A stretch of 64,000 nucleotides of DNA from Candidatus Fimimorpha excrementavium (lineage in GTDB: Bacteria; Bacillota; Clostridia; Lachnospirales; Lachnospiraceae): contig DVJD01000127.1 in NCBI GenBank assembly GCA_018710785.1, positions 1 through 64,000 on the forward strand, given 5' to 3'. The notes under the pieces are model-generated. The model had not been told where the DNA came from. It worked only from the letters and a program-made list of their open reading frames with translations, and searched no databases. Of this stretch, positions 35,051 to 43,034 are shown piece after piece (within the stretch, counting starts at the first letter, position 1; each line of letters opens with the position of its first letter). The position numbers were made by a program, and so were the translations under genes.

Positions 35051-37558
35051 ATGGATATCAAAGCTGTACTGGAGCAATTGGACACACTGTTTGCTCAAAA
35101 AAAATACGATCAGGCGGAACCATTTCTGATGGCTTCCCTGGAACAGGCCATGAAAGAAGGCGATGACAGTTCCGTCGTCACTCTTCTGAATGAAATCATC
35201 GGGTTTTACCGTGACAGCGGCCAGCACGCCAAATCCATGGCGTACGGGAAACGGCTGCTGGCACTTCTGAAACAAATGGGTCTGGAGGGGACCATTCCCT
35301 ATGCCACATCCCTTCTCAACGTGGCCAACGCCTGCCGGGCTGCCGGAGAGCTGGAGACTTCCCTGTCCTATTACCAGACCGTGGAAGTTCTCTATCGGAA
35401 CCACTTGGATGAAAATGATTTTCGCTTTGCCAGCCTTTACAACAACATGAGTCTGCTTTATCAGGAGCTGCACGATTATAAAAAATCCTGTATCTGTCTG
35501 ACCGCCGCCCTGGCCATCGTCAAGCAATATCCGCAGGCACAGATCGAAGAGGCCACCACCCATGCCAACCTGGCCGCCTCTTTCCTGGAACTGGGCGATA
35601 TGGAACAGGCGCAGGTGCATCTGCAGGAAGCCGCTGCCATCTTTGAGCAGGATGAGGAAAAAGACTATCATTACAGTGCCCTCCTGACTACTTGGGGAGA
35701 CCTCCACGCCAAAAATGGGAATTACAAAGAAGCCCTTCTCTTTTATGACCGTGCCAGAAATGAACTGGAATCCCATATGGGCAAGACAGAAAACTATGCC
35801 ATTATCTGTGACAAAATGGCGCATGTACTGGAACAATCGGAAGATCCGGCCCGCGCTGCTGTATTTTTGTCACAGGCAGCTCAGATTCGCCGAAAGTTAA
35901 AAGAAGACAGCCTCGATTTCGCATCCGGCCAGCCTGCATCCAAACAGGAAATTGCCAAGCCGTCCATCATCAACGGCCTGACCCTCTCTCGTCTCTACTA
36001 TGAAACCTACGGAAAAGCCATGATCCACGAAAAGTTTCCGGAATACGAATCCCGCATCGCCGTAGGGCTCTGCGGAGAGGGCTCCCAGTGTTTCGGATTC
36101 GACGATGAGATTTCCCAGGATCACGATTTCGGCCCCTGCTTCTGTATGTTTCTGACCGATGAGGATTACAACGCCATCGGCCAGCAGCTGCAGGAAGCTT
36201 ATGACAATCTTCCCGACGAGTTAAATGGCTACACCCGCCCCTATACGCCGCTTTTTGTGAAACGGTATCGGGTTCATACCATATCCGCTTTCATGGAACA
36301 TTTCACCGGTATGGAAAAGCTGCCGGAGACGTCCAAGGAATGGCTCTCCATCCCGCCCTCTTCCATCGCCTGCCTGGTGAACGGCGAGATATTCCGCGAT
36401 GACCTGGGTGCCTTCACCCGGATGCGCCAATACTTCCAGGCCTACTACCCCGATCCCCTCTGGTATCGCCTGATCGCCCAGTGTGCCGGTCAGATGGCCC
36501 AGGCCGGTCAGTATAACTACAACCGGCAGATGCGCCGCGGAGAATACGTCTCTGCCCGGCTTGCTTTGAATGAGTTTATGAGACAGACCATGCAGATGGT
36601 GTATCTCTTAAACCGCAGATATCCGCCCTATGAAAAATGGCTGCACCAAGGAATCAAAAATATGCCGATTCTCCCCCAGATCTACGGCATCTGCAATGCA
36701 TTGACCGATATGCCGAACCAAAAAGAGGCCTGGGAAAATCTGACCGATGAGGAAGCCGAAGGAATCAACGGAAACGATCAGGTTTCCCTCACCATCGAAA
36801 TCATCTGCTCCCTCGTCTCCCAGGAAATGCGCCAGAGAAATCTGACCTATACAAAGACTCCTTATCTGGAGGACCATGCCAAAGAGTTGGTGGAAAAATC
36901 GGATCGGATGCTGAACCGCCATCTGGAAGACACGCCGGTGGATGCCGACTCTCCGCTTCTGGATTCGGTCATCCGCACCGAGTGGGATTTCTTCGATCAG
37001 GTAAAAAATGAAGGCGGACGGGCCTCCTGCCAGGATGACTGGGATACCTTTGAGCTGATGCGCAAAAGCCAGTTCTTAACCTGGCCCCAGTCCCTGTTAT
37101 ACAGCTACGGCAACGATCTGCTGAATGCCCGTCAAAACCACTGGAATCCCATCACGGAAAAATACGCCCGGATGATGGAAAGCACAGCCCCCGCCAAATA
37201 CCGGGAAATAAAAGATACTCTTCCCCCCATTTCCGACCAGAAGGCCAGGATGATCGGGGAAATCATCCCGGTACAGGTGGCCTGGATGGAAGAATTCCAC
37301 AAAAAGTATCCGGGGCTGGGCCAGCAAACCCGCCTGATCCATTCCTATGAGGACACGGAAGCGGAAACCTCCTTTGAGACCTACCTGCGCGGCGAACTGA
37401 GCACCTATTCCGATGCCACCCTCTCCCTCTACCACGAATTTATCTTCCGCCTGGTGGGAGAAGGGAAAAATCTGACCCAGATGACCATGGAACACACCGT
37501 ACATCTCTACGGATATTCCTCTCTGGAGGACGCCGAAGCCAAACAGAAAACCATATAA
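35051..37558 (+). CDS. TPR - DUF4037 nucleotidyltransferase-like - DUF4125 protein
   Basis: An 835-residue cytoplasmic protein of unknown function with three parts. Residues 1-285 are helical tetratricopeptide-type repeats (for example YATSLLNVANACRAAGELE, TTWGDLHAKNGNYKEALLFY). Residues about 310-530 match DUF4037, with a nucleotidyltransferase-like core: GEGSQCFGFDD (342-352) then SQDHDFGP (355-362), the Gly-Ser and Asp-x-Asp pattern of that fold. Residues about 640-830 match DUF4125 (RTEWDFFDQVKNEGG, DDWDTFELMRKSQFLTW). GGAGG precedes the start. The sulfatase gene follows 61 bases later, perhaps on the same transcript, but no shared pathway is evident. Confidence 0.82.
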   Translation: MDIKAVLEQLDTLFAQKKYDQAEPFLMASLEQAMKEGDDSSVVTLLNEIIGFYRDSGQHAKSMAYGKRLLALLKQMGLEGTIPYATSLLNVANACRAAGELETSLSYYQTVEVLYRNHLDENDFRFASLYNNMSLLYQELHDYKKSCICLTAALAIVKQYPQAQIEEATTHANLAASFLELGDMEQAQVHLQEAAAIFEQDEEKDYHYSALLTTWGDLHAKNGNYKEALLFYDRARNELESHMGKTENYAIICDKMAHVLEQSEDPARAAVFLSQAAQIRRKLKEDSLDFASGQPASKQEIAKPSIINGLTLSRLYYETYGKAMIHEKFPEYESRIAVGLCGEGSQCFGFDDEISQDHDFGPCFCMFLTDEDYNAIGQQLQEAYDNLPDELNGYTRPYTPLFVKRYRVHTISAFMEHFTGMEKLPETSKEWLSIPPSSIACLVNGEIFRDDLGAFTRMRQYFQAYYPDPLWYRLIAQCAGQMAQAGQYNYNRQMRRGEYVSARLALNEFMRQTMQMVYLLNRRYPPYEKWLHQGIKNMPILPQIYGICNALTDMPNQKEAWENLTDEEAEGINGNDQVSLTIEIICSLVSQEMRQRNLTYTKTPYLEDHAKELVEKSDRMLNRHLEDTPVDADSPLLDSVIRTEWDFFDQVKNEGGRASCQDDWDTFELMRKSQFLTWPQSLLYSYGNDLLNARQNHWNPITEKYARMMESTAPAKYREIKDTLPPISDQKARMIGEIIPVQVAWMEEFHKKYPGLGQQTRLIHSYEDTEAETSFETYLRGELSTYSDATLSLYHEFIFRLVGEGKNLTQMTMEHTVHLYGYSSLEDAEAKQKTI

Positions 37559-37619
37559 GGCAGCGGTTTCGCGGCCATAAAAACAGCAGAATTCAATGCC
37601 CGCAAAAAGGAGGCTTACC

Positions 37620-39116
37620 ATGACTAAGAAAAAGCAAGTGATCTTTCTTATGACAGATACCACACGAAAAGACATGCTGGGATGCTACAATCCCAACATG
37701 CACACGCCCAATCTGGACCGGCTGGCTGCGGAAGGCATCCGCTATGAAAATGCCTATACCTGTCAGCCCGTCTGCGGTCCGGCCCGTTCCGCCATCTTCA
37801 CCGGCACCTTTCCCCACACCAATGGCATGGTAACCAACAGCATCGCCCTGGGGGACAATGTGAAAACCATCGGTCAGCGGCTCTCTGACCACGGCATCGA
37901 CTGCGGCTACATCGGCAAATGGCATCTGGACGGCAGCGATTACTTTGGCAACGGCCGCTGTCCCGACGGATGGAAAGACGATTATTGGTACGACATGCGC
38001 CGGTACCTGGAAGAGCTGTCCGAGGAAGACCGCATAAAGTCCAGACAATCCAGCACCGCCTTCGAACCGGAGATGACCGATACCTTCACCTATGCCCACC
38101 GCTGCTCCGACCGGGCCATACGCTTTTTGGAAGAATACAAAGACCGGGATTTTCTTCTGGTTGTCTCCTATGACGAGCCCCACGGTCCCTATCTCTGTCC
38201 GGCGCCGTACAATACCATGTATCAGGATCTTCAGCTGGATGATAATCCCAATTATGAGGACGATCTGAGTGCCAAACCGCTCTATCAGAGGCTCTGGGCC
38301 GGGGATGCCGTACACAAAACCAAGGACGAGCTGCGCGCCATGTCCAAGGGCCGGGCCCTGTTCCTGGGATGCAATTCCTTTGCCGACCATGAAATCGGCC
38401 GTGTCCTTCAAAAAGCCAGGAAAGCCGCCCCGGATGCCATGATCATCTATACCGCCGATCACGGCTGTATGATGGGCAACCACCGGCTGGAGGGAAAAAA
38501 CTCCACCTGCTACAAAGAAGCGGCCAACATTCCTCTGATCATCAAAGGCGGGGAAAAAGGAGGCGTCGTAACCGCTCCGGCTTCCCACATCGATCTGGTT
38601 CCCACCATCATGGATTATATGGGACTTCCCCTTCCCAAGCTTCTGGAAGGAAAAAGCATGCTGCCGCAGATTTACGACACCTCTGTGCGCATCAATGATT
38701 ACGTATTTACAGAATTTACCCGCTATGAAGTGGATCACGACGGATTCGGCGGCCTTCAGCTCATGCGTTCCATCGTCTCAGACCGCTATAAACTGATCAT
38801 CCACCTGCTGGATACGGATGAATTTTATGATCTGCTGGAAGATCCCTATGAGATCCATAACCGGATCCTGGACGAAACCTGCAGACATGAGCGCGACGCC
38901 CTCCACGACCGTCTGCTGGAGCACATGAACCGAACCAGAGATTTGTACCGCGGCTACCAGTGGGCCTGCCGCCCATGGCGGCCGGAAAAACTTCCCTGCT
39001 GGGAAAATGACGGATATACCAGACAGCGGGAGAATGAGGAATACGAACCCCGGCAGCTGGATTACGATACCGGCCTGCCCATGAAGGAAGCGGTACGCAA
39101 TAAGCGCCTTTATTGA
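37620..39116 (+). CDS. Sulfatase, Cys type
   Basis: A 498-residue sulfate ester hydrolase. Seen: metal ligand Asp13 (FLMTDTTRKDMLGC), the signature CGPARS with Cys52, the residue converted to formylglycine, GKWHL (99-103), and YTADHGCMMGNH near the second metal site. No signal peptide, so it likely acts in the cytoplasm on imported sulfated sugars. The cysteine form requires a radical-SAM maturase in anaerobes, which is not in this window. AAGGAGG lies six bases before the start at 37620. The substrate may be a mucin or glycosaminoglycan sugar given the neighbouring glycosidases. Confidence 0.92.
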   Translation: MTKKKQVIFLMTDTTRKDMLGCYNPNMHTPNLDRLAAEGIRYENAYTCQPVCGPARSAIFTGTFPHTNGMVTNSIALGDNVKTIGQRLSDHGIDCGYIGKWHLDGSDYFGNGRCPDGWKDDYWYDMRRYLEELSEEDRIKSRQSSTAFEPEMTDTFTYAHRCSDRAIRFLEEYKDRDFLLVVSYDEPHGPYLCPAPYNTMYQDLQLDDNPNYEDDLSAKPLYQRLWAGDAVHKTKDELRAMSKGRALFLGCNSFADHEIGRVLQKARKAAPDAMIIYTADHGCMMGNHRLEGKNSTCYKEAANIPLIIKGGEKGGVVTAPASHIDLVPTIMDYMGLPLPKLLEGKSMLPQIYDTSVRINDYVFTEFTRYEVDHDGFGGLQLMRSIVSDRYKLIIHLLDTDEFYDLLEDPYEIHNRILDETCRHERDALHDRLLEHMNRTRDLYRGYQWACRPWRPEKLPCWENDGYTRQRENEEYEPRQLDYDTGLPMKEAVRNKRLY

Positions 39117-39143
39117 TTTCTTCTTTCCTTCTTCCCCCTTCTG

Positions 39144-39152
39144 TGCTATAAT
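39144..39152 (+). promoter_or_regulatory. Extended -10 promoter of nrdG
   Basis: TGCTATAAT, an extended -10 with consensus core (39147-39152), 45 bases before the nrdG start. No good -35 is visible. Confidence 0.5.
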
Positions 39153-39197
39153 GGGTGAAAACGGCGCATCAAAAGCGGAGACAAAGGAGGCCAAACG

Positions 39198-39902
39198 ATG
39201 GACATACAGGGACTTCAAAAACTGACGCTGCTGGATTACCCCGGCAAAACTGCATGCACCATCTTTCTGGGCGGCTGTAATTTCCGCTGTCCCTACTGCC
39301 ACAATGCGGACCTGGTCCTTTGTCCGGACCGGGGGGAGCAGATTTCACAGGAGACTCTGTTTGCCTTTCTGAAAAGGCGGCAGGGGCTTCTGGACGGCGT
39401 ATGCGTCACCGGCGGAGAGCCGCTTCTGCGCCGGGATCTGGAACCTTTTTTATCTTCCATCCGCTCCCTGGGATTTTCCGTCAAGCTGGATACCAACGGC
39501 AGCTTTCCCGACCGCCTGAAAGAATTGGTCCGCCTGGGACTGGTGGATTATGTGGCCATGGACATCAAAAATTCGCCCGAAGGGTATGCACGCACCATCG
39601 GCGGTTTATCGGATATGCTCTGCCGGGTGGAAGAAAGTGTCCGTTTTCTGCTGTCCGATACGGTGGACTACGAATTCCGCACCACCATGGTGAAGGAATT
39701 TCACCGGGAAGCCGATTTTCTCTCCATCGGGGAGTGGATTCGGGGCGCCAAACGCTATTTTCTCCAGGGCTTTGCGGATTCCGGCAACCTCGTAGGCGGC
39801 TCCGGTTCCTTTCACGGATTCAGCAGGCAGGAGGCGGCCCATATCCGCAGTCTTCTGCTTCCCTGTATTTCGCAGACCCATCTTCGCGGATACGACACGT
39901 AG
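39198..39902 (+). CDS. nrdG: Anaerobic ribonucleotide reductase activating protein
   Basis: A 234-residue radical-SAM enzyme that makes the glycyl radical on NrdD. Seen: the 4Fe-4S motif C27-x3-C31-x2-C34 in GGCNFRCPYCHN, the SAM-contact VTGGEPLL (about 73-80), and the N-terminal GLQKLTLLDYPGKTACTIFL typical of the NrdG2-type activase. AAAGGAGG is upstream. It precedes nrdD by 465 bases, a gap that holds NrdR boxes and a separate promoter. A sulfatase-maturase role was considered, since a sulfatase lies just upstream, but the length is too short and extra cysteine clusters are absent. Confidence 0.9.
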   Translation: MDIQGLQKLTLLDYPGKTACTIFLGGCNFRCPYCHNADLVLCPDRGEQISQETLFAFLKRRQGLLDGVCVTGGEPLLRRDLEPFLSSIRSLGFSVKLDTNGSFPDRLKELVRLGLVDYVAMDIKNSPEGYARTIGGLSDMLCRVEESVRFLLSDTVDYEFRTTMVKEFHREADFLSIGEWIRGAKRYFLQGFADSGNLVGGSGSFHGFSRQEAAHIRSLLLPCISQTHLRGYDT

Positions 39903-39952
39903 GCCTGCGGTCCTGCCAACTATCCGGCAAAAAAATTTTTTTCGTAAAAAAT

Positions 39953-39964
39953 CACAATATATTG
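39953..39964. promoter_or_regulatory. NrdR-like box 1
   Basis: CACAATATATTG, half-palindromic and close to the NrdR consensus ACACWATATATWGTGT. It stands alone, just after the nrdG stop, exactly 100 bases upstream of box 2. Confidence 0.5.
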
Positions 39965-40052
39965 CTGTCTTTCCCGAAAAAAAGCAGACCGAAAAAGACC
40001 GTGTTTTCTTCACAAATCCGCCTTTTTTCATTTTTCTCTTTTTCTCGAAAAC

Positions 40053-40098
40053 CGCAATATATTGTGTTTTTTTATTTTTTCTTAACTATATCTAGTTA
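40053..40098. promoter_or_regulatory. Pair of NrdR-like boxes before nrdD
   Basis: Box 2, CGCAATATATTGTG (40053-40066), and box 3, TAACTATATCTAGTTA (40083-40098, a near-perfect palindrome), have centres 31 bases apart, the three-helix-turn spacing normal for NrdR operators. They lie directly upstream of the -35 of the nrdD promoter. Confidence 0.7.
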
Positions 40099-40108
40099 TG
40101 TGTCGGTA

Positions 40109-40137
40109 TTGACACCTTTTTGTGTAGGTGCTACTAT
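40109..40137 (+). promoter_or_regulatory. Promoter of nrdD
   Basis: Consensus TTGACA (40109-40114), 17-base spacer, TACTAT (40132-40137). A further ACTA...TAGT half-palindrome overlaps the -10. Confidence 0.78.
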
Positions 40138-40159
40138 ATTAGTGACAGGGAAAGAGCCG

Positions 40160-40191
40160 CCGGGCCGATTACGACAGTCCGGGGTTTTTTT
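40160..40191 (+). terminator. Early terminator / attenuator in nrdD leader
   Basis: CCGGGC (40160-40165) pairs with GTCCGG (40177-40182), then GG and seven T. It lies only about 15 bases after the predicted transcript start, so most transcripts may stop here unless relieved. Confidence 0.65.
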
Positions 40192-40367
40192 ATTCATTTC
40201 CCTTCCGTTCCGGACGCCGCTGGCTTGTGTCAGCTGCTTTTCCAGGTATCCTGACGGAGCGGAACTAGACTAGTATGGGGCGCTGCCTGCCGACCGGGAA
40301 GACGTGTTGCCAATGGCCGCATGTGACCTTTATCCCCGGGGCAAGGACAGCAGATTGGAGGAAAATT
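40192..40367 (+). other. Structured leader of nrdD
   Basis: About 175 bases between the early terminator and the nrdD start. Visible pairings: CCGCT with AGCGG enclosing GTCAG with CTGAC (40213-40267), and TTGCC with GGCAA inside GCTG with CAGC (40285-40354). I do not recognise a known riboswitch; a cobalamin type was considered and not supported. GGAGG (40358-40362) is the nrdD ribosome site. Confidence 0.4.
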
Positions 40368-42860
40368 ATGTATCGGGTTATGAAGCGAGACGGTGCTCTT
40401 GCCGAGTTTAATATTCAGAAAATCAGTTCTGTCATTCAGAAAGCCTTTGACGCGCAAAAAAGACAGTATCATCCCAGCATCATCGATCTTTTGGCATTAA
40501 AAGTTACAGCTGACTTCGAGCCGAAGATCAAAAACGATATCATCCAGGTGGAAGAAATTCAGGACAGCGTGGAATCCGTACTGATCCAGGCCGGATACGC
40601 CGATGTGGCAAAGGCCTTTATCTTATACCGCAAACAGCGGGAAAAAATCCGCAATACCAAATCCACACTGTTAAATTATAAAGATTTGGTGGATAGTTAC
40701 GTCAAAGTCACCGACTGGCGGGTGAAGGAAAATTCCACCGTCACCTATTCGGTGGGCGGACTGATCTTAAGCAACAGCGGCGCCATCACGGCCAACTACT
40801 GGCTGTCGGAAATCTACGATGAGGAAATCGCCAATGCCCACCGCAATGCCGATATCCACATCCATGATCTCTCCATGCTCACCGGCTACTGTGCCGGATG
40901 GTCGTTAAAGCAGCTGATTCAGGAAGGTCTGGGAGGCGTACCCGGGAAGATCACTTCGGCCCCGGCCAAACATCTGGCCTCTCTGTGCAATCAGATGGTC
41001 AATTTCCTCGGAATCATGCAGAATGAATGGGCCGGCGCCCAGGCATTTTCTTCCTTTGATACGTATCTGGCTCCCTTTGTCAAGGTGGACAATCTGAGTT
41101 ATTACGAAGTCAAAAAATGCATCGAGTCCTTCATCTACGGCGTCAACACGCCCAGCCGCTGGGGTACCCAGGCACCGTTCTCCAATATTACTCTGGACTG
41201 GACGGTTCCCGATGATCTGGCCGATCAGCCTGCCATCGTAGGCGGAAAAGAGATGGATTTTACGTATAAGGACTGCAAAAAAGAGATGGATATGGTCAAC
41301 AAGGCCTTCATCGAAATCATGATCGAAGGCGACGCCAACGGCCGCGGATTCCAGTACCCCATCCCAACCTATTCCATCACCAAGGATTTTGACTGGTCTG
41401 AGACGGAAAATAACCGTCTGCTCTTCGAGATGACCGCCAAATACGGCACACCCTATTTTTCCAATTATATCAACAGCGATATGCAGCCCAGCGATGTCAG
41501 AAGCATGTGCTGCCGCCTGCGTCTGGATTTGAGAGAACTTCGCAAAAAATCCGGCGGCTTCTTCGGAAGCGGCGAGAGCACCGGTTCTGTGGGCGTGGTC
41601 ACCATCAATCTTCCGCGGATCGCTTACCAGTCGGAAAATGAAGAAGAGTTTTATGCCCGCCTGGATCACATGATGGACATCGCCGCCCGCTCCCTGAAGG
41701 TAAAGCGTACCGTCATCTCCCAGCTGCTGGAAATCGGCCTGTATCCTTACACCAAGCGGTATCTGGGAACCTTCAGCAATCACTTCTCCACCATCGGGCT
41801 GATCGGTATGAACGAGGCCGGATTGAATGCCAAGTGGCTGCGCGCCGATATGACGGATCTGCGCGTCCAGGAATTTGCCCAGGAGGTTTTGACCCATATG
41901 CGGGATCGCCTGGCCGATTATCAGGAAGAATACGGCGACCTTTACAACCTGGAAGCCACACCGGCCGAATCCACCACTTACCGTCTGGCCAAACACGATG
42001 TGGAACAGTTCCCGGATATTATCACCGCTGCCGAGCCGGGTGGCACACCTTACTACACAAACAGTTCCCATCTGCCGGTGGGATTCACCGACGATATTTT
42101 TGAGGCTCTGGATATCCAGGATCATCTGCAGACACTGTACACCTCCGGCACCGTGTTCCACGCATTCCTGGGTGAAAAGCTGCCTGACTGGAAATCTGCC
42201 GCCAACCTGGTGCGCAAAATAGCGGAAAACTATAAACTTCCCTACTATACCCTGTCTCCCACCTATTCCATCTGCAAGAACCATGGATATCTCAGCGGAG
42301 AACAGTACACCTGCCCCATCTGCGGCGAACATGCGGAGGTCTACAGCCGCATCACCGGCTACTACCGTCCGGTCCAGAACTGGAATGACGGAAAGCTGCA
42401 GGAATTTAAAGAGCGTACCGAATATAACATCGGAACCTCCCGTCTGACCCATAAGGGACCGGCCGAGAATCCGGTCACCATATTGTATCACCCCAAGACG
42501 GACGCCTGTTCCCCTGCCCCATCGGATTTGTCCCAAACGGCAGCAGCGGATCCCATTGCCGCCGCAAAGGCTCCGGCGAAACAGCCGACGGATCGGAAGG
42601 CAGCTTTGGACAGCGGATCTCACGTGTATCTGTTCACCACCAAGACCTGTCCCAACTGCCGGATCGCGGACGCCATGCTGAAAAAGGCTTCCATCCCCTA
42701 CTCCAAGATCGATGCAGAGGAAAATGCCGAACTGACAGCGACCTATGATATCCGTCAGGCGCCGACACTGGTGGTCGTACATGGAGATCAGGTGGAGAAA
42801 TTCAGCAGCGCCCCCAATATCAGAAAATATCTGGAGCGGGAATCCGCGCGGCCGGAATAA
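40368..42860 (+). CDS. nrdD: Anaerobic ribonucleoside-triphosphate reductase with fused redoxin
   Basis: An 830-residue class III ribonucleotide reductase that makes deoxyribonucleotides without oxygen. Seen: an N-terminal ATP-cone (residues 1-95, MYRVMKRDGALAEFNIQKIS), the barrel with SMCCRLRLDLREL, a Cys cluster (SICKNHGYLSGEQYTCPICG), and the glycyl radical site ITGYYRPVQNW with Gly at about 664. After an Ala/Pro-rich linker (about 715-745) comes a redoxin domain with CPNC at 761-764 and the cis-proline motif RQAPTLVV. NrdD proteins normally end near the glycyl radical; the fusion suggests reduction by a thioredoxin-type path, not formate. trxB lies next downstream. Start at 40368 with GGAGG five bases upstream. 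Confidence 0.93.
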   Translation: MYRVMKRDGALAEFNIQKISSVIQKAFDAQKRQYHPSIIDLLALKVTADFEPKIKNDIIQVEEIQDSVESVLIQAGYADVAKAFILYRKQREKIRNTKSTLLNYKDLVDSYVKVTDWRVKENSTVTYSVGGLILSNSGAITANYWLSEIYDEEIANAHRNADIHIHDLSMLTGYCAGWSLKQLIQEGLGGVPGKITSAPAKHLASLCNQMVNFLGIMQNEWAGAQAFSSFDTYLAPFVKVDNLSYYEVKKCIESFIYGVNTPSRWGTQAPFSNITLDWTVPDDLADQPAIVGGKEMDFTYKDCKKEMDMVNKAFIEIMIEGDANGRGFQYPIPTYSITKDFDWSETENNRLLFEMTAKYGTPYFSNYINSDMQPSDVRSMCCRLRLDLRELRKKSGGFFGSGESTGSVGVVTINLPRIAYQSENEEEFYARLDHMMDIAARSLKVKRTVISQLLEIGLYPYTKRYLGTFSNHFSTIGLIGMNEAGLNAKWLRADMTDLRVQEFAQEVLTHMRDRLADYQEEYGDLYNLEATPAESTTYRLAKHDVEQFPDIITAAEPGGTPYYTNSSHLPVGFTDDIFEALDIQDHLQTLYTSGTVFHAFLGEKLPDWKSAANLVRKIAENYKLPYYTLSPTYSICKNHGYLSGEQYTCPICGEHAEVYSRITGYYRPVQNWNDGKLQEFKERTEYNIGTSRLTHKGPAENPVTILYHPKTDACSPAPSDLSQTAAADPIAAAKAPAKQPTDRKAALDSGSHVYLFTTKTCPNCRIADAMLKKASIPYSKIDAEENAELTATYDIRQAPTLVVVHGDQVEKFSSAPNIRKYLERESARPE

Positions 42861-42921
42861 ATACATAGAATATCGAACAAACTAATAACAAAAACGGCAG
42901 TATTGCCGAAAAGAGGGCGCC

Positions 42922-43016
42922 GCAGATCGGCACTGCATGGAGAAACATAATCAGCTGTCTGTCAAACGTCAGACAGCCGGATTATGTTTCTGTGTCCATG
43001 CCAATCTGCAGTGCCC
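42922..43016. repeat. Long imperfect inverted repeat between nrdD and trxB
   Basis: The inner stem has AGAAACATAATC (42941-42952) against GATTATGTTTCT (42980-42991) and GCTGTCTG against CAGACAGC. The outer part extends it: GCAGAT...CATGG on the left against CCATG...ATCTGC on the right, with bulges. No T-run follows, so it may be an RNA-processing or stability hairpin, or a small mobile palindrome rather than a terminator. Confidence 0.6.
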
Positions 43017-43034
43017 CTGGAAATGGAGGAATAC

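Noticed and set aside
37593-38738. 381-codon open frame on the minus strand
   Set aside because: Antisense to the sulfatase with no domain or ribosome site.
39198-39902. Sulfatase maturase instead of nrdG
   Set aside because: Too short and without the extra cysteine clusters; N-terminus matches the reductase activase type.
40192-40367. Possible cobalamin riboswitch before nrdD
   Set aside because: The B12 box and the GGGAA...GGTG core cannot be aligned, and this reductase is class III, not B12-dependent.
40905-42866. 653-codon open frame on the minus strand
   Set aside because: It is the antisense shadow of nrdD, has no ribosome site and shows no recognisable domain; nrdD is certain.
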